Origin: Anaerosalibacter bizertensis
GTDB taxonomy: Bacteria; Bacillota; Clostridia; Tissierellales; Sporanaerobacteraceae
DNA length: 64,000 nucleotides
NCBI RefSeq assembly: GCF_009696605.1
Contig: NZ_VULR01000003.1
Span: 62,001 to 126,000 of the forward strand
Direction of reading: 5' to 3'
Positions 25,604-33,464 of this stretch are shown here, piece by piece. Positions within the stretch are counted from its first letter, which is position 1, and every line of letters begins with the position of its first letter. The notes beneath the pieces were generated by a model that worked only from the letters and a program-made list of their open reading frames with translations, was not told where the DNA came from and made no database searches. The position numbers were made by a program, and so were the translations under genes.

Positions 25604-26833
25604 ATGAATAAATATTTTGATATAAAGGATTCACTATATGATATTGTAAAAAAATATCCAGAAACAATAAGCTTGTTTATTTCAATTGGATTTGAAGATA
25701 TGAAAAATGAAGATAAAAGAAAGACTTTAGGAAAGGCAATTTCTTTAGAAACAGCATTATCTATGAAAAAGATAAATGTAGTAACCTTTACAGATAGACT
25801 TATAGAAATAATTGAAGATAAGAAAAATATAATAGATGAAACTTTGATTCAAAAAAATGAAAATAAAGAAGCAGACGTTAGAATTGATGGAGTACTTCCG
25901 TGTCCTGTGAGGATTCCACTTATGGATTCTTTTAATAAATGGATGGATAATGAAAAAGATAATCTAGATATTATAGTAGATTATGAGTTGAAGGCTGCTT
26001 CTAGCGGAATAGATTGGTTAAAGGAATCTTTAGAAGAAGCAGATTCAGAAGAGGGTATATCAGATATATTTATATCTGCTGGTTTCGACTTATTCTTTGA
26101 CAAAAATTTGATGGGAAAATTTAAATCTAAAGATGTATTTAAAGATATGACTGGATTTAGTAGATTAAATACTGATTTTGATAATGAATATATGAATCTT
26201 AAAGATCCAGACAATCAATATTCAATAATTGGTGTAGTACCAGCAGTTTTTCTTGTAAATACAGAGGAACTAAATGGTAGAGAATTGCCAAAGAGTTGGG
26301 AAGATATACTAAGTGAAGAATTTGAAAATAGGGTTAGTTTGCCTATAGGAGATTTTGATCTTTTCAATGCTATTCTTTTAAATATACACAAGAGATATGG
26401 AGAAGATGGGGTTAAAAGATTAGGTAAATCCTTATTAAAAAGTATGCATCCATCTGAAATGGTTAAATCCCATATGAAGAAGATGGAAAGACCAGTAGTG
26501 ACTATAATGCCTTACTTTTTCACGAAGATGACTAAAGAAGGTGGACCTATGGTAGCGGTTTGGCCTTCTGATGGTGCAATTATCAGTCCAATATTTCTAC
26601 TTACTAAAAAGTCTAAGGAAAAGGAAATAAAACCTTTTGTAGATTTCTTTGCATCAAAACAGGTAGGAGAGATATTGGCTCACAATGGTAGATTTCCAAG
26701 TACTCATCCAGAGGTAGATAATCTGGTGCCTAAGGATCAAAAGTATATGTGGCTTGGATGGGATTATATAAGTGAAAATGATATTGGTGAAAAGATAAAA
26801 ATATGTGAAAAAATATTTAATGAATCGATTTAG
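25604..26833 (+). CDS. Cytosolic substrate-binding-protein-like protein with DUF1858-like N-terminus
   Basis: A 409-residue protein. Residues 1-70 resemble DUF1858/ScdA-N (IKDSLYDIVKKYPETISLFISIGF). From residue 95 on it has the fold blocks of periplasmic iron/polyamine-type substrate-binding proteins: IDGVLPCPVRIPL, GVVPAVFLVNTEELNGRELPKSWEDIL and VWPSDGAIISPIFLLTKK. It has no signal peptide or lipobox and no permease gene is nearby, so it should be in the cytoplasm, which is unusual for the fold. It is the first gene of an operon with a GTPase, an ABC ATPase and a zinc ribbon, running into hcp. SD GGAGG before ATG 25604. Function not known; a carrier or scaffold role in metal-cofactor handling is only a guess. 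Confidence 0.75.
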   Translation: MNKYFDIKDSLYDIVKKYPETISLFISIGFEDMKNEDKRKTLGKAISLETALSMKKINVVTFTDRLIEIIEDKKNIIDETLIQKNENKEADVRIDGVLPCPVRIPLMDSFNKWMDNEKDNLDIIVDYELKAASSGIDWLKESLEEADSEEGISDIFISAGFDLFFDKNLMGKFKSKDVFKDMTGFSRLNTDFDNEYMNLKDPDNQYSIIGVVPAVFLVNTEELNGRELPKSWEDILSEEFENRVSLPIGDFDLFNAILLNIHKRYGEDGVKRLGKSLLKSMHPSEMVKSHMKKMERPVVTIMPYFFTKMTKEGGPMVAVWPSDGAIISPIFLLTKKSKEKEIKPFVDFFASKQVGEILAHNGRFPSTHPEVDNLVPKDQKYMWLGWDYISENDIGEKIKICEKIFNESI

Positions 26834-26844
26834 GGGTGATGTTT

Positions 26845-27549
26845 ATGAATATAGCAACATTTTCAGGTCCTCCATCTTCTGGAAAGACCTCAGTAATATT
26901 AAAGACTATTGAAGCATTGAAACAAAGAGGTGTTTCTGTAGGCGTAGTTAAATTTGACTGTCTATATACAGATGATGATATCCTATATGAAAAAGCAGGA
27001 GTGCCAGTAAGGAAGGGACTTTCAGGTTCACTATGTCCAGACCATTTTTTTGTAAGTAATATAGAGGAAGTAGTCCAATGGGGTAAAAAACTTAATTTGG
27101 ATTTCTTAATTACAGAAAGTGCTGGATTATGTAATAGATGTTCTCCTTATATACAAGATATTAAATCTATTTGTGTTATTGATAATTTAAGTGGTATAAA
27201 TACTCCTAAAAAAATAGGTCCTATGTTAAAGTCTGCAGATATTGTAGTTATAACAAAAGGAGATATAGTATCCCAAGCGGAAAGAGAAGTATTTTCATCT
27301 AGGGTAAACTCTGTAAATCCAAAAGCTGTAACAATCCATATCAATGGGCTTACTGGACAGGGAGCTTATGAGCTAAGCACCCTTGTATATGATGAAAATG
27401 AAGAAATTGATACTGTAAAAGGTAAGAAACTTAAGTTTCCTATGCCTTCAGCATTATGTTCTTATTGCTTAGGTGAAACAAGGATAGGCGAAGACTATCA
27501 AATGGGTAATGTAAGAAAGATGAAATTAGGTGATGAAGATGATAGATAA
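26845..27549 (+). CDS. HypB/UreG/CooC-like G3E GTPase
   Basis: About 234 residues with a P-loop GPPSSGKTS near residue 9, a switch segment VKFDCLYTDDD and a Walker B/Glu motif LITESAGLCNRCSPY. A TKGD motif stands where NKxD is usual for guanine recognition. Two Cys pairs are seen: LCNRC within the active-site loop and LCSYC near the C-terminus, both suited to metal binding. G3E GTPases deliver nickel, cobalt or other metals to target enzymes. ATG 26845 follows AGGGGTG. It lies 11 bp after the binding-protein gene and its end overlaps the region of the next start, so these are coupled. The metal and target are unknown; Hcp is the obvious candidate. Confidence 0.82.
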   Translation: MNIATFSGPPSSGKTSVILKTIEALKQRGVSVGVVKFDCLYTDDDILYEKAGVPVRKGLSGSLCPDHFFVSNIEEVVQWGKKLNLDFLITESAGLCNRCSPYIQDIKSICVIDNLSGINTPKKIGPMLKSADIVVITKGDIVSQAEREVFSSRVNSVNPKAVTIHINGLTGQGAYELSTLVYDENEEIDTVKGKKLKFPMPSALCSYCLGETRIGEDYQMGNVRKMKLGDEDDR

Positions 27550-28561
27550 TAAAATGATAAATTCTATTTCACTAAAAGAATTGCAGGAAAAATACCCTTT
27601 TATAATAAACTATTTTTCTGATAATAAATTGAATATTGAAGGATTTGAAAATAGGACTTTTAAAGAATATTTAGATCATTTTTCAGAAGAGGATATAGGA
27701 GAATGGGCAATTGATACTGAAAAGCTTATGGAAGGCCTTTTGGAATATATAGAGCAAATGATAGAGTTTTTAGGGATTAAAGAGGAAAAAACTGTAGAGT
27801 CATTAACTATATTGGCAGGAAAAGATAAAAGTGGATGTAAAGAAAGATTTGAAGAGATAACTATTAATAAGGGAGATATTATTTCCATTGTAGGTCCTAC
27901 AGGTTCAGGGAAAAGTAGATTACTTGCAGATATTGAATGGGCGGCTCAAAATGATACCCCAACTGGTAGAATAATCCTTATCAATAATGAAATACCAGAT
28001 AAGAAATGGAGATTTTCTTCTAACAACAGACTTGTAGCTCAGCTTTCACAAAATATGAATTTTGTGATGGATTTAACTGTAAATGAATTTTTAGAACTTC
28101 ATGCTAAAAGCAGAATGGTAGAAAACGAAGAGGAAGTAATAAAAAATATAATAGAAGCAGCTAATAATTTAGCTGGGGAAAAGTTTAAATTAGATACTCC
28201 TATAACAAGTTTAAGTGGAGGACAATCAAGAGCCTTGATGATTGCAGACACAGCAATATTAAGTTCTTCACCAATAGTATTAATTGATGAAATTGAAAAT
28301 GCAGGTATTGATAGGAAAAAGGCATTAAATCTTTTAGTAAGTAGTGACAAAATAGTTCTAATGGCTACCCATGATCCAATCCTAGCGCTGATGGGTGATA
28401 AAAGGATTGTAATAAAGAATGGTGGTATAAACAAGGTTATAGAGACCAATATGGAAGAAAAGAAAATATTATTAGAACTTGAAAAAATGGACAAAACCAT
28501 TCAAGGCATGAGAAATAGCCTTAGAAATGGAGAAGAATTAAATATGAATATATTTAAATAG
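27530..28561 (+). CDS. Soluble ABC-type ATPase with DUF1858-like N-terminus, no permease partner
   Basis: A 343-residue protein. Residues 10-50 again look like a DUF1858-type segment (ISLKELQEKYPFIINYFSDN), echoing the first gene of the operon. An ABC ATPase follows: Walker A GPTGSGKS near residue 124, signature LSGGQSRALM, Walker B IVLIDEIENAG and the switch MATHD. It has no membrane segments, and no membrane component is encoded nearby. Soluble ABC proteins without permeases act in translation, DNA repair or Fe-S assembly (SufC), so a machine working on a protein or cofactor is more likely than transport. Its start could be 27530 or one of the following ATGs; all overlap the GTPase gene. 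Confidence 0.78.
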   Translation: MMKMIDNKMINSISLKELQEKYPFIINYFSDNKLNIEGFENRTFKEYLDHFSEEDIGEWAIDTEKLMEGLLEYIEQMIEFLGIKEEKTVESLTILAGKDKSGCKERFEEITINKGDIISIVGPTGSGKSRLLADIEWAAQNDTPTGRIILINNEIPDKKWRFSSNNRLVAQLSQNMNFVMDLTVNEFLELHAKSRMVENEEEVIKNIIEAANNLAGEKFKLDTPITSLSGGQSRALMIADTAILSSSPIVLIDEIENAGIDRKKALNLLVSSDKIVLMATHDPILALMGDKRIVIKNGGINKVIETNMEEKKILLELEKMDKTIQGMRNSLRNGEELNMNIFK

Positions 28562-28577
28562 AAGGAGGTTTTCTTAT

Positions 28578-28823
28578 ATGTCCCATGAAGGTTGTTCAGG
28601 AAGTTTTGAAAATGGGAAACAAGTTGCTGATAAGGTGAGACAAATGGGATTTGACAAACAATTTATGCCTGTACCACTAATAAAGAAATGTTCAGAATGT
28701 GGGGAAGAATTTGAAATGATACATTTTGAAGAGAAATGTCCAAAATGCAGTATGGTATATGCAGTTACACCTTGTCATGCATTTGATCCAGATAATATAA
28801 TGCCAGCAGGAATTGATTATTAA
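28578..28823 (+). CDS. Small zinc-ribbon protein
   Basis: An 81-residue protein with KKCSECGEEFEMIHFEEKCPKCSMVYAVTPCHAF: two CxxC pairs 15-16 residues apart form a zinc-ribbon knuckle, and a further Cys-His follows. The N-terminus has one more Cys (HEGCSGSF). SD GAAGGAGG precedes ATG 28578, 16 bp after the ABC ATPase. It lies between that operon and hcp. It may bind zinc or an Fe-S cluster, and could be a rubredoxin-like electron carrier or an adaptor; there is no further evidence for either. Confidence 0.7.
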   Translation: MSHEGCSGSFENGKQVADKVRQMGFDKQFMPVPLIKKCSECGEEFEMIHFEEKCPKCSMVYAVTPCHAFDPDNIMPAGIDY

Positions 28824-28836
28824 AAAATTTATAATA

Positions 28837-28879
28837 GGTAACCTATGTTACCGAAAATTAATGTAAACTATAGTAGTAT
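28837..28879 (+). promoter_or_regulatory. Crp/Fnr-type operator and -10 element of hcp
   Basis: GGTAAC-CTAT-GTTACC at 28837-28852 is identical in both half-sites to the operator at 25509. TAGTAT at 28874-28879 begins 29.5 bp from the centre, the same geometry. hcp therefore appears to have its own promoter inside the longer gene cluster. Confidence 0.72.
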
Positions 28880-28887
28880 AGTTTACA
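28862..28887. promoter_or_regulatory. Second perfect inverted repeat upstream of hcp
   Basis: TGTAAACTATA, GTAG, then TATAGTTTACA is a perfect 11-bp inverted repeat. It covers the -10 region of the presumed hcp promoter and could bind a repressor or form a 5' hairpin in the mRNA. Confidence 0.5.
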
Positions 28888-28915
28888 GAAAGAAAAATTT
28901 AAGGGGGAATAAATA

Positions 28916-30568
28916 ATGAGTATGTTTTGTTACCAATGTCAAGAAACAGCTGGAGGAAAGGGCTGTACAAAAGTTGGAGTATGTGGTAAAACAGCAGAAT
29001 TAGCCCAACTTCAAGATTTGATGATATATGCAATAAAAGGTATTTCGGTACTAGGCGTAAAAGCAGATGAAATTGGATTTAAAATGCCTGGTTTAGATAG
29101 ATTTATTATAGAAGGACTATTTATGACTATAACAAATGCAAACTTTGATAAGGATAGATTCTTTGAAAAAATAAAAGAAGCTCTTAAACTTAGAGATGAA
29201 TTAAAAGCAGCTTTAATAGAAGAAGGTGTAGAATTAGGGGAACTAAAGGATCCTGCCACATTTGTAGTTAATTCAAAAGATGAAATTGAATTTAAAGCTG
29301 GTAGTGAAGAAGTAGGGATTTTAGCTACAGAAAATGAAGACATTCGTTCTTTAAGAGAATTAATTACCTATGGTGTTAAGGGAATGGCAGCTTATGCAGA
29401 ACATGCCATGAATCTAGGATATGAAGATGAAGAAATAGCTAAATTTATAAGAAAAGCTTTAGCTGCTACTTTAGATGATAGTTTAACTGTAGATGATTTA
29501 GTTGCACTTACACTTGAAACTGGTAAATACGGTGTAGACACAATGGCATTACTTGATAAGGCCAATACATCAACTTATGGAAATCCAGAAATAACTGAAG
29601 TAAATATTGGTGTTAGAAACAACCCTGCAATACTTATATCAGGTCATGATTTAAAGGATATGGAAGAACTACTAAAACAAACAGAAGGTACTGGAGTAGA
29701 TGTTTATACTCATGGTGAAATGTTGCCAGCTAACTACTACCCAGCATTTAAAAAGTATGATCATTTTGTAGGAAACTATGGTAATGCATGGTGGAAACAA
29801 AAAGAAGAGTTTGAAAAGTTCAATGGGCCAATACTATTTACAACAAATTGTATAGTTCCACCAAGTGCTTCTTATGCAGATAGAGTATATACAACAGGTT
29901 CATCAGGATATCCAGGGTTTAAACATATTCCTGATAGAGTAGATGGAAAGGCAAAAGATTTCTCAGAAATAATTGAACATGCTAAAAAATTACCAGCACC
30001 AGTTGAAATAGAAAAAGGAAAAATCGTTGGAGGATTTGCTCATGCACAAGTATTTGCATTGGCTGACCAAATAGTAGAAGCAGTTAAAACAGGAGCTATT
30101 AAGAAATTCTTTGTAATGGCAGGCTGTGATGGAAGAATGAAGAGCAGAAATTACTACACAGATTTTGCAAAAGCTCTTCCAAAAGACACAGTTATTCTAA
30201 CAGCAGGATGCGCTAAATACAAATATAACAAATTGAACTTAGGAGATATAAATGGGATACCAAGAGTATTAGACGCTGGTCAATGTAATGACTCATATTC
30301 ACTAGCTGTTATAGCTCTTAAATTAAAGGAAATATTTGAATTAGAAGATATCAATGATCTTCCAATAGCATACAATATAGCTTGGTATGAACAAAAAGCT
30401 GTAATAGTATTGTTAGCACTATTATACCTAGGAGTGAAAGATATTCACTTAGGACCAACTCTACCAGCATTCCTTTCACCAAATGTAGTAAATGTATTGG
30501 TTGAAAACTTTGGAATTAGTGGAATAACAAATGTAGAAGATGACATGAAGATGTTTTTAGAAGCATAG
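28916..30568 (+). CDS. hcp: Hydroxylamine reductase / hybrid-cluster protein
   Basis: A 550-residue protein of class I Hcp length. The N-terminal cluster ligands are Cys5, Cys8, Cys17 and Cys23 ([18 protein letters not shown]). Hybrid-cluster ligands appear in [54 protein letters not shown] and [11 protein letters not shown]. Hcp carries the 4Fe-2S-2O cluster and reduces nitric oxide or hydroxylamine, protecting anaerobes from nitrosative stress. SD AAGGGGG before ATG 28916. It has its own operator and terminator and sits beside an unusual ATPase/GTPase operon and two Crp/Fnr regulators. Identification is secure. Confidence 0.97.
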   Translation: MSMFCYQCQETAGGKGCTKVGVCGKTAELAQLQDLMIYAIKGISVLGVKADEIGFKMPGLDRFIIEGLFMTITNANFDKDRFFEKIKEALKLRDELKAALIEEGVELGELKDPATFVVNSKDEIEFKAGSEEVGILATENEDIRSLRELITYGVKGMAAYAEHAMNLGYEDEEIAKFIRKALAATLDDSLTVDDLVALTLETGKYGVDTMALLDKANTSTYGNPEITEVNIGVRNNPAILISGHDLKDMEELLKQTEGTGVDVYTHGEMLPANYYPAFKKYDHFVGNYGNAWWKQKEEFEKFNGPILFTTNCIVPPSASYADRVYTTGSSGYPGFKHIPDRVDGKAKDFSEIIEHAKKLPAPVEIEKGKIVGGFAHAQVFALADQIVEAVKTGAIKKFFVMAGCDGRMKSRNYYTDFAKALPKDTVILTAGCAKYKYNKLNLGDINGIPRVLDAGQCNDSYSLAVIALKLKEIFELEDINDLPIAYNIAWYEQKAVIVLLALLYLGVKDIHLGPTLPAFLSPNVVNVLVENFGISGITNVEDDMKMFLEA

Positions 30569-30577
30569 ATATTAATA

Positions 30578-30611
30578 GAAAAACAGAGTGAAAAAATTCA
30601 CTCTGTTTTTC
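30578..30611 (+). terminator. Terminator of hcp
   Basis: GAAAAACAGAGTGAA pairs perfectly with TTCACTCTGTTTTTC over a 4-nt loop. Confidence 0.95.
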
Positions 30612-30642
30612 TATTATATTTATAGTTTAATAGCTTATAAAT

Positions 30643-30684
30643 TTGATTTAGATCAAAGAATTATATTTAGATATCTTCTATAAT
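30643..30684 (+). promoter_or_regulatory. FNR box and -10 of the first Crp/Fnr gene
   Basis: TTGAT-TTAG-ATCAA at 30643-30656 is a perfect FNR consensus. TATAAT at 30679-30684 starts 29.5 bp from its centre, i.e. a class II activator position near -41.5. Transcription would start near 30691, which supports translation from ATG 30782. Confidence 0.85.
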
Positions 30685-30781
30685 TATGATTACTATTAGC
30701 AATAATAAACTCTATAAAATTATTAGTATATTGCAAAAAAAAGTAAGTGGGAAAAAGAATTTATTTGATAGGAGTGATTAT

Positions 30782-31453
30782 ATGGGTTGTGAACATAATA
30801 ATAAAACTTGTATGGAGTTAGTTCCTATATTTAGCAATTTAACATTTGAAGAAATGATGGAACTATCAAGAATCACAGTAGATAGGAAATATGAAAAGGG
30901 TGAAATGATATATACAGCGGGAGATAGTGGAGAAAAATTATTTGTAATCCATAGAGGAAAGGTTAAGATAACGAGATTTTCAATATCAGGAAAAGAACAG
31001 GTTATTCGAATACTAGAACCTGGGGACTTTATGGGAGAACTATCGTTATTTTCCCATACACCTCGTATAGATAATGCAGAGGCACTGGAGGATACAATTG
31101 TTTGTATTATAGGTGGGGATGAAATGAGAGAACTAATGACTAAATATCCAACTATTGCTTTGAAAGTATTAGAAGAATTAAGTTGTAGATTAGGAAGGGC
31201 AGAAAATCTAATTGAGCATCTAGGAATACATGACGTAGAAACAAGGATTATTGAGACTTTATTTGCCTGGAAGGATGAGAATGGAGAAGTTATATTAGGA
31301 ATGAGTAAAAGAGATTGGGCATCTTATATAGGAATGAGCCAGGAGACTTTAAGCAGAAAATTATCTTATTTTCAAGATATGAATTGGATAAGGATGGTGG
31401 GACATAGGAAGATTATTATATTAGATGAAGAGAGTTTAAAAGCCCTTGTTTAA
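30782..31453 (+). CDS. Crp/Fnr-family transcriptional regulator (FNR-like)
   Basis: About 223 residues. It begins MGCEHNNKTCMELVPIF, with two N-terminal Cys (3 and 10). A cyclic-nucleotide-binding-type beta barrel follows (YTAGDSGEKLFVIHRGKVKI; EPGDFMGELSLF). The C-terminal HTH is SKRDWASYIGMSQETLSRKL. The recognition helix has the Glu-x3-Arg pattern of FNR proteins, which read TTGAT half-sites, and a perfect FNR box lies upstream of the gene, so autoactivation is likely. ATG 30782 is preceded by TAGGAGTGA; a longer in-frame opening to 30686 starts before the predicted transcription start and is rejected. The ligand (oxygen, NO or redox through Cys) is not decidable. Confidence 0.9.
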   Translation: MGCEHNNKTCMELVPIFSNLTFEEMMELSRITVDRKYEKGEMIYTAGDSGEKLFVIHRGKVKITRFSISGKEQVIRILEPGDFMGELSLFSHTPRIDNAEALEDTIVCIIGGDEMRELMTKYPTIALKVLEELSCRLGRAENLIEHLGIHDVETRIIETLFAWKDENGEVILGMSKRDWASYIGMSQETLSRKLSYFQDMNWIRMVGHRKIIILDEESLKALV

Positions 31454-31463
31454 GGGCCTTAAT
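31439..31463. terminator. Short terminator hairpin
   Basis: GCCCTT pairs with AAGGGC across a GTTT loop. It overlaps the regulator's stop codon and lies at the meeting point of two convergent genes. Confidence 0.55.
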
Positions 31464-31468
31464 TTACT

Positions 31469-32014
31469 TTACTTTCCAGCTCCTTGAGTAAATTTAAATA
31501 TTTTTTTTTGAATTCCTTTTTCCTCAGCTTCTTTTTCAACCTGTTCACATTCTACATCTATTTGTTTTTTAATTTCCTCAGGAAGAGTTTTTTCCGCAAG
31601 CCTATACAGTGCTGTATTTTCTTTTTCAGTATGTCTATACAATAAATCTGTATATGAAATAGCATTAGCTATTATATCCAATCTTTTTTCATCATTACCT
31701 TTTTGATATTCCTTTAAAGCTTCTTCTAAATTTGAAGTATAAAGACGGCCCATATCATGTTCAATAAACATTCCAGTTATAGGACCATTATTAGCAAACT
31801 GCTTAAAGTTTTCACCCATGATTCTAAAAAGTACATTTTCTTCTTTCATGTGATGATGTTTATCTGCATAGTTTCTAATGAAATCTATTATTTTATAGAA
31901 ATCATAATAATCTATTTCTTCATCAAGAAGAACTTTATAAGAATATTTTCTTATAACTTTTAACATTCTTCTAATATTCTCATGTTCTTTAATCATAATA
32001 TCTATTGATTCCAT
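31469..32014 (-). CDS. Hemerythrin-domain protein
   Basis: A 181-residue four-helix hemerythrin-like protein. The iron-ligand pattern is visible: IKEHENIRRM near residue 10, YADKHHHMKEENVLF near 55, FIEHDMGRLY near 85 and YRHTEKENTALY near 130. It should bind a diiron site that senses or scavenges oxygen or nitric oxide, or stores iron for repair of Fe-S proteins (as proposed for YtfE/ScdA relatives). Its position next to hcp, FNR-like genes and a second hemerythrin protein fits a redox-stress role. It is read convergently to the FNR-like gene. SD GGGGTGATT precedes ATG 32014. Confidence 0.9.
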   Translation of the reverse strand: MESIDIMIKEHENIRRMLKVIRKYSYKVLLDEEIDYYDFYKIIDFIRNYADKHHHMKEENVLFRIMGENFKQFANNGPITGMFIEHDMGRLYTSNLEEALKEYQKGNDEKRLDIIANAISYTDLLYRHTEKENTALYRLAEKTLPEEIKKQIDVECEQVEKEAEEKGIQKKIFKFTQGAGK

Positions 32015-32086
32015 ACAATCACCCCATATTTATAATACCCTGTTTTGGGAAATATAGCAGGTTTTGTTAAAGATTTATAGGAAGTT

Positions 32087-32122
32087 AAAGGCCTAACTAA
32101 TTTTCATCAGTTAAGCCTTTTT
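32087..32122. terminator. Hairpin at the 3' end of the DUF438 gene
   Basis: AAAGGC-C-TAACT pairs with AGTTA-A-GCCTTT with one mismatch. The T-run is better on the plus strand than on the strand of the gene it follows. Confidence 0.45.
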
Positions 32123-32124
32123 AT

Positions 32125-33336
32125 TTAATCGGATAACAATCTTTTTTCTCCTTCTATAGCTCGGATAGGCGCAATATCTTGTGTAAATTCTAATGTACCT
32201 AGGTATTCACCATTTTCATCTCTAATGGCAAAATATCTAATAAGCACATATAAATCCCCCATTTTAATCCAGAAATCTTCACTATCTTTTTTGCCAGATT
32301 TAAAGTCAGCTAATAACTTCTCTACCACATGAACACTAGCAGGTGGATGACAGTTTTGTACACTTCGTCCTATTACAGCTTTTGTACGAGGGAAGATTCT
32401 ATTTTCATCTTGAGAAAAGTATTTTACAATATCGTCTTTATCAATAAAAGTCATATCTCCTGGTATAGCATTGAATATTTGATTTATTTCTTCTGAAGAT
32501 AGAATTCCTGTTTCAAATCTCACATATCCATCTTTCAGAGAATTATTTTTCTCTTTTCTATCTACATCTACTCTCTTTAACTTCCATTCAGTATCTGGAG
32601 AAATTATTGCATAGCCTATTTCATCACTCTCATCATATATTTCTATCCACTCATCTTCAGTTAATGTTTCCAAAGCCATAGGGAATAATATACTTTCTTC
32701 TTTAAAAATCATTTCTTCAATTTGTTTTGTTGCATGCTTAATTTTTTCTACAACTTCATCTTTATTGCCTCTATAATCTTTAAGTAATAGTTTAATTTCT
32801 TTCAGTAATGCCCTAATCTCATCATCTACTCCCCACATTACTTTTGGTGGAGCTGTGATATTATATTTTTCTAGATAAGGGAAAATTAAATTCTCTTTTC
32901 TGCTATAGTGTTTATCAATATCCCAAAGTAGATTGATATCTTCTATTAAGCTATTTATATTATCTGGACTATCTTCTTTGATAAATGCTTCTAACTTAGG
33001 ATTGATGTTTTCTAAAATATGTTTTTGAATAGCATCATTTTCTTGTCTTAAAGTATGAATGGGATGCCCGGGAACTTCTTCTGGGTGATGTATTTCTTCA
33101 ATAGAACCTTTAAATACTGCAGCGTGAACATCGCACAGGTTTTGAATTTCCTCTATTGGCAAACCTTCTTTAACCAATTCTTGTTCCATAGCAGATATTT
33201 CTGATGGAGAGACCCCTTCTATAGCCTTCCCAAATTTAGCTTTTACTTCGTCTACAGTTTTTCCAGTATGAAGTTCTCTAATAACTTCTTTTAATATTTC
33301 TTGTCTATATTCTCTATTATTGATTAATTCACTCAT
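32125..33336 (-). CDS. DUF438-hemerythrin-PAS protein
   Basis: A 403-residue protein of three parts. Residues 1-70 are DUF438 (REYRQEILKEVIRELHTGKTVDEVKAKF, then VSPSEISAMEQELVKEGLP). Residues 90-245 are a hemerythrin-like domain with HPIHTLRQEND, DKHYSRKENLIFPYLEK and EESILFPMALETL. Residues 280-400 are a PAS_3-type domain (GDMTFIDKDDIVKYFSQDENRIF; RSVQNCHPPASVHVVEKLL). This architecture is common in anaerobes and is taken as an intracellular oxygen/NO sensor or repair factor, but is not biochemically defined. A good FNR-type promoter lies upstream. SD GGAGGT before ATG 33336. Confidence 0.92.
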   Translation of the reverse strand: MSELINNREYRQEILKEVIRELHTGKTVDEVKAKFGKAIEGVSPSEISAMEQELVKEGLPIEEIQNLCDVHAAVFKGSIEEIHHPEEVPGHPIHTLRQENDAIQKHILENINPKLEAFIKEDSPDNINSLIEDINLLWDIDKHYSRKENLIFPYLEKYNITAPPKVMWGVDDEIRALLKEIKLLLKDYRGNKDEVVEKIKHATKQIEEMIFKEESILFPMALETLTEDEWIEIYDESDEIGYAIISPDTEWKLKRVDVDRKEKNNSLKDGYVRFETGILSSEEINQIFNAIPGDMTFIDKDDIVKYFSQDENRIFPRTKAVIGRSVQNCHPPASVHVVEKLLADFKSGKKDSEDFWIKMGDLYVLIRYFAIRDENGEYLGTLEFTQDIAPIRAIEGEKRLLSD

Positions 33337-33406
33337 TAAAATACCTCCAATTTTAATCCACTTATTTATAGATTACCCTTTTAAGCTATATTTATATCGT
33401 ATATTT

Positions 33407-33448
33407 ATTGTATTGATTAATTTGGAAGATATCTTTGACATAAATCAA
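33407..33448 (-). promoter_or_regulatory. FNR-type box and -10 of the DUF438-hemerythrin gene
   Basis: Read on the minus strand, TTGAT-TTAT-GTCAA (33448-33435) matches the FNR consensus at nine of ten positions. TACAAT (33412-33407) begins exactly 29.5 bp from the centre, the same spacing as in the other four sites. Confidence 0.75.
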
Positions 33449-33464
33449 AAAGTATAGAAATAGA

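Noticed and set aside
30686-30781. Longer N-terminus for the FNR-like regulator (start at 30686)
   Set aside because: It lies upstream of the transcription start predicted from the FNR box and TATAAT; a good ribosome binding site precedes ATG 30782.
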